A DNA stretch of 20,975 bases. Origin: a bacterium (GTDB lineage Bacteria; Babelota; Babeliae; Babelales; Vermiphilaceae). Numbering within the stretch: position 1 is the stretch's first letter; every line of letters begins with the position of its first letter. Under the pieces are notes generated by a model that was given only the letters and a program-made list of their open reading frames with translations, was not told where the DNA came from and ran no database searches. Position numbers and translations under genes: made by a program. The stretch is from assembly GCA_030672115.1 (NCBI GenBank), contig DAOVGZ010000005.1:1-20975 (forward strand), in the 5' to 3' direction. This document shows, piece by piece, positions 13,849 through 19,876 of the stretch.

Positions 13849-14937
13849 TTAGCAGAGATTAGATTTGTTTTTTTTCTCATATACAAGTTCAGTTTCTGAA
13901 GTGCTTACTTGAAGAGCCTTTCTGTCTTTTTTTGTTCTAAAAAAAATAGCTTTTGCACATTTGGCTGAAAGATGTGTAATCCAGGAGGCATAGCCACTAA
14001 ATTTTGTATTTTTTTTAAATCCGACAAGAGTTGGAAAATGTTCAGTATCAATAATTACAATTTTGTTGGTTTTTTTTTCGGTTAAAAAATTGTCAATATG
14101 TGGGTCAATTGCCATATCTAAAAAGTTGCATAGTTTCATACAGGTTTTTCTATCATCTTTATTAAAAACAGATTTTTTTCGTTCAGTTTCTATATAGTCG
14201 GCAATAATGCAGTATGTTCCTGGGATAGAAGTTGATTGTGATTTTTTGGTTCCAATATTTTTACCGGTCAATGTTAACCATTTACTTTTTTTAGGAAGAT
14301 GAAACCATTTTCTTGGAAAGGTTACTTGTTTTGACCAGTATGGATTATTGTTTATTTGTTTTTTCATTTCATGTAAATTTTTTACTCTGGTAAATCCAAG
14401 AAGATGGCGATTTGCGCCACCAGAAAGATAAAAGAAAAATCTCGGAACAAGACCTTTTGATGCGTATTTTACAAATGTTTCTGGTGTTTCCATAAAAAGT
14501 TTTACAACAAAAGGAAAGTTTTTACATTTTAAAATAATAAGACCAGAACATTTTTTGGTATTAAAATTACTTTTGCGCAAAACGGTAAAATCTTTAAATG
14601 ATGTTTTTTTTTCTGAAACTTCTTCAATAAGATTTTCTATCAACTGTTGTATCTTTGATCCAGAAATAGTTTTTTTTGTATTGTTTCGAGATGGAATGGC
14701 TTGACTTGGAAAAAGGTTTTCATTGAAAAATATTTTATTGAATGTTTTAAAAAGTGGATATTCTTCAAGATGAGAGTTGCATAAAGAAAAAGAGGATGAC
14801 TTTTCACCTTTCCATGTTGTTTCTATGCGAGCAATATTTTTTTTCTTTGGTCTGAGCATACTTCGTCCAAAGATTATTGATGTTTCGCATGTAAAAAAAA
14901 GAAGAAGTAAGTAACTATATGTACTGCTTCGTTTCAC
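13849..14937 (-). CDS. Exported protein with kinase-fold signatures
   Basis: 362 aa beginning with a hydrophobic signal sequence (about 8-24). No annotated family is recognised, but kinase-type motifs appear in the right order. FPFVVKLF has a candidate beta-3 lysine, Lys146. CIIADYIE (243-250) resembles a hinge. AIDPHIDNFL (276-285) fits the catalytic loop, with Asp278 and Asn283 five residues apart as in HRDxxxxN. KIVIIDTEHF follows, with Asp297 in the metal-binding DFG position. The HRD histidine and the DFG phenylalanine and glycine are not kept. The start is GTG 14937 with a weak GAG upstream. Export plus a kinase-like fold suggests an envelope or host-directed enzyme; this is inference. 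Confidence 0.7.
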   Translation of the reverse strand: MKRSSTYSYLLLLFFTCETSIIFGRSMLRPKKKNIARIETTWKGEKSSSFSLCNSHLEEYPLFKTFNKIFFNENLFPSQAIPSRNNTKKTISGSKIQQLIENLIEEVSEKKTSFKDFTVLRKSNFNTKKCSGLIILKCKNFPFVVKLFMETPETFVKYASKGLVPRFFFYLSGGANRHLLGFTRVKNLHEMKKQINNNPYWSKQVTFPRKWFHLPKKSKWLTLTGKNIGTKKSQSTSIPGTYCIIADYIETERKKSVFNKDDRKTCMKLCNFLDMAIDPHIDNFLTEKKTNKIVIIDTEHFPTLVGFKKNTKFSGYASWITHLSAKCAKAIFFRTKKDRKALQVSTSETELVYEKKNKSNLC

Positions 14938-14981
14938 GTTATCTCATTTTTTATTTTTTGTGCTTCATGACTGTCAAATAC

Positions 14982-15009
14982 TCTATAAAAAACCGTAGCA
15001 TATTGTCAA
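14982..15009 (-). promoter_or_regulatory. Predicted promoter of the kinase-like gene
   Basis: On the minus strand, TTGACA (15009-15004), a 16-nt spacer and TATAGA (14987-14982). The -35 box overlaps that of the divergent promoter. A second TTGACA lies at about 14977-14972. Confidence 0.5.
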
Positions 15010-15030
15010 ATGAGCGATCTTTTTTATAGT
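15003..15030 (+). promoter_or_regulatory. Predicted promoter of the divergent unknown gene
   Basis: TTGTCA (15003-15008), 16-nt spacer, TATAGT (15025-15030). Transcription would begin near 15037, which excludes the first in-frame starts at 15033 and 15036 and supports a start further downstream. Confidence 0.5.
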
Positions 15031-15140
15031 TATTGATGTTGCTTAAGAACTACGCTATGGTAGAAAGAAAGGAAGGATTTGGTAGAAAATGGGGGATCAA
15101 TTGGTTTTTTCTGATTGATATTAACGGGGAAGGAACTGTC

Positions 15141-15674
15141 ATGAAGCCCGATGGAGCGTTGGAAAGAGAAAGTAAAATTCTTGGTACGTTAAGTCGCTTG
15201 CCACAAAAAATATTATCATTACATGGACGAGAAGATGTTACGGAATTTGTTTTGCGTGATCTTTGTCATGAGCACTGCTTTAATTTGAAAAAAGCAGCTT
15301 TTTTTGTTGATAATCCAGATTTTAATTGTCTAAAGGGCGTTGCTGGATATTATCACGAAGATACGCCAACCGTTTGTGATTTTTTGTGGGATCATCCAGA
15401 ACAATTTATGAAACGGATGCAAGAATCTTCTTTTAATAAAAAAGTGAGATCTTTGTGGATTCCAAGTTTGAATAATGTAGAAGGATCAAAAACAGAATTT
15501 GTATCAACTGTTGCTCAAACATTAGAAATGAATTCTCCTCGCACATGCAGCTTGCCAGTAAAATATGGTAATCATGCGTTACTTGTTTTTGAAAAAGAAA
15601 ATGAGGGCGATGGGGTTGTTGATGAACATGTTTGTCATGGACTTTCATTATTAGGATTTTGCCCAATTTATTAA
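15141..15674 (+). CDS. Hypothetical protein, likely cytoplasmic
   Basis: 177 aa from ATG 15141, chosen because GGGGAAGGA (15126-15134) lies 6 nt upstream. The frame extends further to ATG 15057 and TTG 15033, which would add up to 36 residues, but those starts have no ribosome-binding site and the predicted transcript starts near 15037. There is no signal peptide or membrane segment. The protein has several Cys and His residues (DLCHEHCF near the start, DEHVCHGLSLLGFC near the end), which could bind metal, and a mixed alpha/beta pattern. I recognise no family. It is transcribed divergently from the exported kinase-like gene and followed by a strong terminator. Confidence 0.65.
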   Translation: MKPDGALERESKILGTLSRLPQKILSLHGREDVTEFVLRDLCHEHCFNLKKAAFFVDNPDFNCLKGVAGYYHEDTPTVCDFLWDHPEQFMKRMQESSFNKKVRSLWIPSLNNVEGSKTEFVSTVAQTLEMNSPRTCSLPVKYGNHALLVFEKENEGDGVVDEHVCHGLSLLGFCPIY

Positions 15675-15686
15675 TTTTTTGATTAT

Positions 15687-15730
15687 AAAAAAAGAGATGC
15701 TGAATATAAAATTCAGCATCTCTTTTTTTT
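15687..15730. terminator. Bidirectional rho-independent terminator
   Basis: A 13-bp perfect stem (AGAGATGCTGAAT/ATTCAGCATCTCT) with a 5-nt loop, flanked by an A run on the left and a T run on the right, so it can act in both directions. It sits between the convergent unknown gene and the ferritin-like gene. Confidence 0.92.
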
Positions 15731-15743
15731 AAATTATTTAAAA

Positions 15744-16049
15744 TTAAAGACCAAGCTTTTTCATATTTTCTTCAACTTCTTGTGCGCCTTGCTTATAAAA
15801 TTCTGCTTCTGTTGGGTCAAGGTGGTTAATAAGCCGAATAAATTCTCCAGCATGCACACGTTCTTCATTCGCAATTTCTAAAAGAACTTTTTTGGAAAGT
15901 GGATCATCTATTGATTCTGCTAGTTGTGTGTAAAGTTGGATTGCTTCATATTCACCAGCAATCATGATGCGCAAACAGCGAATCAACTCTTCTGTTGTTA
16001 ATTTTTTGTCTGCTTTTAATACGCTAAATGGATCTGCAAAACTAGGCAT
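15744..16049 (-). CDS. Ferritin-like protein (encapsulin-cargo-like, rubrerythrin superfamily)
   Basis: 101 aa, a minimal two-helix ferritin-like unit that would need to dimerise to build a four-helix bundle. Metal ligands are visible as Glu33 in AGEYEAIQLY and Glu62/Glu63/His66 in NEERVHAGEF. From memory, the order TEEL...LR..I..E..AI.LY.Q......D......LL.IA.EE..H.GEF...L..LDP matches the Thermotoga-type ferritin-like protein that is packed into encapsulin shells. The C-terminus ends soon after the second helix (EVEENMKKLGL), without an evident encapsulin targeting peptide, and no encapsulin gene is in the window. Role in iron storage or peroxide protection is inferred. AAGGAA precedes the ATG. 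First of the downstream minus-strand genes after pgk, 39 bp away. Confidence 0.82.
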   Translation of the reverse strand: MPSFADPFSVLKADKKLTTEELIRCLRIMIAGEYEAIQLYTQLAESIDDPLSKKVLLEIANEERVHAGEFIRLINHLDPTEAEFYKQGAQEVEENMKKLGL

Positions 16050-16088
16050 ATAATTCCTTTCTATTGTTATAATATTTACAGTTGAAGT

Positions 16089-17276
16089 TTATGTGTTTTG
16101 TATTAGAACGTCTAGTCCGGGAAGTTTTTTTCCAGCTAAATAAGCAAGTGTTGCTCCTCCGCCAGTAGAATAAAAGTCAAAGCTGTTATCAAAGCCAAGT
16201 TTTTGTGCGACAGCAACAGTATCTCCTCCACCAATAATGGTAAAAGCGTTCGATTCTTTCATTGCTGTAAGGATAGATTTCATTGATTGTAGAGTGTCTT
16301 TATTTTTTTCATTTCCAAAAACGCCATTATAAAAAATAGTTTGTGCTTTTTTTATTTCATCGGCAAATAATGATACTGTTTTTGGTCCAATTGAAATACC
16401 AACAGCATTTTGTGGAATTTCGTTTGAATTACTTATTGTTGGGATTCCATCAAAGGAGTCTGAAATTTGATAATCAACAGGGAAAAGTATTTGTGTATTT
16501 TTTTCTTTTGCGATATTTAAAATTTTTGAACATGTATCAATAAGAGTATTATCAACAAGAGATTTTCCAACAGATTTACCAAGAACTTTTAAAAAAGTAA
16601 AAACTACAGCTGGACAGAGTAAAATAATGTCTGCGTGCTCTAAAAAGTTTTTGATGAGAGGTAATTTAGTTTTAATTTTTGCGCCACCTAAAAGTACAAC
16701 GTATGGACTTTTTTTCTTTTGTAATAATTTATTAAGATGTATAAGTTCTTGCTCAATTAAAAGGCCAATTGTTCTTTTTGAATTAGAAAAAAAGGTTGGA
16801 ACAAGGCAGATGGAAATATCAGTTCTATGAAGTGCGCCAAAAGCATCGTTAACGTAATAATCACCCAGGGCGGCCAATTTTTTTGCAAATTCTTTTTGTC
16901 CAGAAAGTTCTCCTGGAAAAAATCGTAAATTTTCAAGCAATAATATTTGTGAAAATGATGCACGTTTTTTTTTAGCAGTTTCTAGATTCTCTGCAAATTC
17001 AATTTGATAACCTTTTTTTTTAAACCAAGAAAGAAGGTTTTTGGTTGAAAGGTTTGGATCGCAATTTTGAGGACGTCCACAATGGGTTGTTAAAATTATT
17101 TTTCCGTGATTTTTTAAAATAAGTTCAAGTGTTGGAATGATACGATTTAATTTATAATCATTGGTTATTTTTCCCTTATTCATTGGGACATTTAAATCTG
17201 CACGAACAAGAATGATTTGATTGGTTAAATTTGCGTCGTGTAACGCGCTAGTTATGTTGTAATTTTGTTTTCTCAT
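16089..17276 (-). CDS. pgk: Phosphoglycerate kinase
   Basis: Glycolytic enzyme that transfers phosphate between 1,3-bisphosphoglycerate and ADP. 395 aa, normal length. The N-terminal signature is VRADLNVPM, followed by TTHCGRP (usual SHLGRP), LLENLRFFPGE, YVNDAFGALHR and LLGGAKIKTKL (usual GGAKVxDK). The C-terminal nucleotide-binding part has IGGGDTVAVAQKLG, then STGGGATLAYLAGKKLPGLDVL. The usual NGPMGVFE segment is NGVFGNEK here, so the protein is divergent but keeps the main substrate-binding residues. ATG 17276 is chosen over 17303 because AAGGAT lies 7 nt upstream and it avoids overlapping the permease gene, whose stop is 4 bp away. No other glycolysis gene is adjacent. Confidence 0.95.
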   Translation of the reverse strand: MRKQNYNITSALHDANLTNQIILVRADLNVPMNKGKITNDYKLNRIIPTLELILKNHGKIILTTHCGRPQNCDPNLSTKNLLSWFKKKGYQIEFAENLETAKKKRASFSQILLLENLRFFPGELSGQKEFAKKLAALGDYYVNDAFGALHRTDISICLVPTFFSNSKRTIGLLIEQELIHLNKLLQKKKSPYVVLLGGAKIKTKLPLIKNFLEHADIILLCPAVVFTFLKVLGKSVGKSLVDNTLIDTCSKILNIAKEKNTQILFPVDYQISDSFDGIPTISNSNEIPQNAVGISIGPKTVSLFADEIKKAQTIFYNGVFGNEKNKDTLQSMKSILTAMKESNAFTIIGGGDTVAVAQKLGFDNSFDFYSTGGGATLAYLAGKKLPGLDVLIQNT

Positions 17277-17280
17277 ACTA

Positions 17281-18510
17281 CTATCCTTCAAAACGTAAAA
17301 CATGGGAAACGTTAATTTGTTTGGTTCGTCGAGCGCTTATCCATGTTGAGATAAAACTAAGAATCATAACAACAATAAAAACAGTGAAAAAAATTGAAGC
17401 GGTCATTTCAGAAGGAAGATGCGAAACATAATAAGCATCGGGGAGTTTTATAAATGGATAGTTTTGCAAAATCCAACCAACAATAAAAGCTGAAATTAAC
17501 CCAACGACTGATCCTAAAAAAGCAATTGTCATTCCCATACATAAAAATGTTTTTGAAATTGCATTCTCGGCCATTCCCATTGATTTTAAAATAGCAATAT
17601 CACTTCGTTTTTGTGTGATTTGCATAAACATCAAAGAAATAATATTCATGCTCGCAACCAATGTTATAAGAGCAAGGATAAAAAACATTGCAAATTTTTC
17701 TAATTTTAAAGCAGAGACTAAAGCTGGATATAAATTTTTCCATGAATGAACGGTAAGTCCGAGTCGTTTTTGTAGTTTTGTAATTATTATTGTTTCGTTT
17801 GTTTGAGACTTTAAAGTTAGACCCAGTTGTGTAGGACCCGAATCGGGAAATAAGCTTTTAAAAAAATCAAGAGAGCAAAATATAACACCTGTATCAAACT
17901 CATCTATTCCTGTTTTAAAAATTCCACTAACGTGTGCATGCTTATCATAAAAACGTACTTTTTTTGCTTGAATACTATTATTTTTTGCTATAAAAAGGGT
18001 GATTGGTTCTCCTGTTTTTGTAGCAATAGATTCTGATAAACTTTTGCCAATAATGACGCTTTTATGAGTAAGCAATGTAGAAAGAGATTTATTTACAGGG
18101 ATTATTATTTTTTTATGTAAAGTACTAATGGTAGGTTCTTTTTGAGGGTTAATTCCTTTAATGATAACTGCTCCATGTGTTTCTCCTGTAGCTTCATTGT
18201 ATAAAATTGCATGTTCAGATCCACTTGCGCTGACAGAAGCAACTTCAGGAAATTCTTTTTGGAGCACTGCGGTAATTTTTTGAGCATCAATAAGTTGACC
18301 ATCGGCATGAATTATAATTTGGGAATGGATTCCTTGCATTGTTTTGTGAGTAACTTTTTCAAAACCATTCATAATGCTTGCAACAAGTGCAAGAGCAAAA
18401 GATCCAATCGTAATTCCTAAAAAACATATAAGAATCATAAAAGAAATTGATCGTTCCCTTTTTGATCCAAGCAAGTAACGCCAGCTTAAAAAAAATGGAA
18501 GAAAATTCAT
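17281..18510 (-). CDS. LolC/LolE-type lipoprotein-releasing ABC transporter permease
   Basis: Inner-membrane permease of the LolCDE type, which releases mature lipoproteins for transfer to the outer membrane. 409 aa, normal. It opens with the family-typical FLSWRYLLGSKRERSISFM, a first membrane segment at about 22-46, then a large periplasmic domain (about 50-265) and three membrane segments (about 270-298, 318-348 and 368-395). The ending SARRTKQINVSHVLRFEG is typical of the family. AAAGGAT lies before the ATG. The ATPase partner (LolD) is not in the window. One permease of this type can act as a homodimer in many bacteria. Its presence indicates an outer membrane with lipoproteins; a predicted lipoprotein is encoded divergently next door. 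Confidence 0.92.
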   Translation of the reverse strand: MNFLPFFLSWRYLLGSKRERSISFMILICFLGITIGSFALALVASIMNGFEKVTHKTMQGIHSQIIIHADGQLIDAQKITAVLQKEFPEVASVSASGSEHAILYNEATGETHGAVIIKGINPQKEPTISTLHKKIIIPVNKSLSTLLTHKSVIIGKSLSESIATKTGEPITLFIAKNNSIQAKKVRFYDKHAHVSGIFKTGIDEFDTGVIFCSLDFFKSLFPDSGPTQLGLTLKSQTNETIIITKLQKRLGLTVHSWKNLYPALVSALKLEKFAMFFILALITLVASMNIISLMFMQITQKRSDIAILKSMGMAENAISKTFLCMGMTIAFLGSVVGLISAFIVGWILQNYPFIKLPDAYYVSHLPSEMTASIFFTVFIVVMILSFISTWISARRTKQINVSHVLRFEG

Positions 18511-18578
18511 AAACTATCCTTTAAAAAAAAGAGTTGCGTTTGTTGGACATGTATTGTGTGGTAAGTATATACTTCATC

Positions 18579-18607
18579 TTGTAAAAAGAGGCAGTTTTTT
18601 TTATGTT
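18579..18607 (+). promoter_or_regulatory. Weak predicted promoter for the lipoprotein-rpiB pair
   Basis: TTGTAA (18579-18584), 17-nt spacer, TATGTT (18602-18607), each 4 of 6 to consensus. A perfect 12-nt palindrome AAGTATATACTT (18563-18574) sits immediately upstream and could be an operator shared with the divergent LolC/E gene. Confidence 0.3.
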
Positions 18608-18648
18608 ACCGCTGTTACATTTTAATTTTAGAATAAAGGGGTCTTTTA

Positions 18649-19302
18649 ATGAAGCACGACATGAGATTTGTTGGAATTTTAGCATTATTTTTATTAATGA
18701 TGCCAGGATGTGGGGGGAGAATTGTTGATTGGGGAAAACAACATGTGAAACAAGGAAATGAATTAAAAAAAGATAAAACATTAGCACAAAATTATATTCG
18801 ATCGTTTCGTTGTTACGACCAATTTACACTTTTAGGAGCATTTGATTCTATTTGGTTGTCAGATGATGTTCGGTTGGCGTATTCAGATTTATATGCTATG
18901 AAACATGGAAAAAATGAAGATCAAAAAAAGATTTTTCTTCGTAGGCAATTAGAAGAAAATAACCATTTTCTTTCTTTTTATATTTTGACGCCAGCAGATA
19001 TTATATTGGGAGAAAAAGATTCTGAATGGACAGTATTATTAAAAATTGATGATTATACTTTTGTTCCAACAGAATTTAAAACTATCGATATGGCTCCAGA
19101 ATATAAAACTATTTTTGGTAAAAACTTTAATCGATTTAAAGTTCCTTATCTTATTCGGTTCAATGCAAAAGATATAGAAAATAGTTCATTAGTTACACCT
19201 GACACTCAAACTATTTCTCTTTTATTTAGAACAACAAAAAAAGAAGTTGTACAAGCATGGAATATTGATATGCAGGGTAAAGTGATAGTAATGCAAAGTT
19301 AA
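18649..19302 (+). CDS. Predicted lipoprotein, unknown function
   Basis: 217 aa. The N-terminus has a basic start, a hydrophobic core (FVGILALFLLMM) and PGC at residues 19-21, an acceptable but non-ideal lipobox (MPGC), followed by GGR. The mature protein has about 195 residues of mixed alpha/beta pattern: an N-terminal helical part (NELKKDKTLAQNYIRSF), a central part with DDYTFVPTEFKTIDMAPEY, and a C-terminal beta-like end (VVQAWNIDMQGKVIVMQS). No family is recognised. AAAGGGG precedes the ATG. It lies 29 bp before rpiB and divergent from the LolC/E permease that would handle lipoproteins. Confidence 0.75.
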   Translation: MKHDMRFVGILALFLLMMPGCGGRIVDWGKQHVKQGNELKKDKTLAQNYIRSFRCYDQFTLLGAFDSIWLSDDVRLAYSDLYAMKHGKNEDQKKIFLRRQLEENNHFLSFYILTPADIILGEKDSEWTVLLKIDDYTFVPTEFKTIDMAPEYKTIFGKNFNRFKVPYLIRFNAKDIENSSLVTPDTQTISLLFRTTKKEVVQAWNIDMQGKVIVMQS

Positions 19303-19331
19303 GTTGCTTTAAGATTGTAAAAAAGGTTGTT

Positions 19332-19772
19332 ATGAAGTTTGTTATTGGTGCAGATCATCGAGGTTATTTGCATAAAGAATTTATAAAAAAAAATATATCA
19401 TCACTTGCCGGAAAAAATATTGAATGGATAGATGTTGGTTGCTTTTCTTCTGAATCTTGTGATTATCCAGAATTTGCTTTAGCAGTAGTAAAAAAAATAA
19501 AAGCTGGTTTGGCCGATTCAGGAGTTTTACTGTGTGGCAGTGGCGTGGGAATGGCTATCGCAGCAAATAGACACAAAGGTATTTATGCTGCGCAAGTGTG
19601 GGATAAAAAAACAGCACGTTTGAGCAAAGAGCATGACAATGCAAATATTATTGTTATAGCATCAGATTTTACTGATAAACAAAAAGCGGTTGCTCATATT
19701 GAAATATGGGCAACCACAACATTTTTAGGTGGAAAGTATCAAAATAGATTACAAATGATTGATGAAATCTAA
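19332..19772 (+). CDS. rpiB: Ribose-5-phosphate isomerase B
   Basis: Interconverts ribose 5-phosphate and ribulose 5-phosphate in the non-oxidative pentose phosphate pathway. 146 aa, normal for RpiB/LacA proteins. Motifs: IGADHRGY (5-12, Asp8 and His9 bind substrate), CDYPEFA (43-49), LLCGSGVGMAIAANRHKG (66-83, Cys68 likely the base), and LSKEHDNANII (97-107, His101). An AAAAAGG lies 5 nt before the ATG. A long hairpin terminator follows. Together with pgk it shows that central sugar metabolism is at least partly kept. Confidence 0.95.
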   Translation: MKFVIGADHRGYLHKEFIKKNISSLAGKNIEWIDVGCFSSESCDYPEFALAVVKKIKAGLADSGVLLCGSGVGMAIAANRHKGIYAAQVWDKKTARLSKEHDNANIIVIASDFTDKQKAVAHIEIWATTTFLGGKYQNRLQMIDEI

Positions 19773-19791
19773 ATTTGTTTTTATCAAATGT

Positions 19792-19829
19792 AAATAAGGT
19801 CCCTGATTTAAAAATCAGGGACCTTATTT
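19792..19829. terminator. Bidirectional terminator hairpin
   Basis: A perfect 18-bp inverted repeat (19792-19809 with 19812-19829) containing AAGGTCCCTGATTT on the left arm, with A-rich and T-rich ends. It lies between convergent rpiB and the FtsH-like gene and can serve both. Confidence 0.9.
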
Positions 19830-19876
19830 TACTATTCATATTTCTTTTTATTTTGAGTTTTCAGCGATAATAGATT

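Noticed and set aside
14880..14937. Lipobox in the kinase-like protein (LFFTC)
   Set aside because: The residue before Cys is Thr rather than Gly/Ala/Ser and the -3 position is Phe, so an ordinary signal peptide is more likely.
18521..18787. Minus-strand 88-aa frame over the LolC/E-lipoprotein gap
   Set aside because: It overlaps the start and signal peptide of the lipoprotein gene, lacks a ribosome-binding site and has no recognisable sequence.
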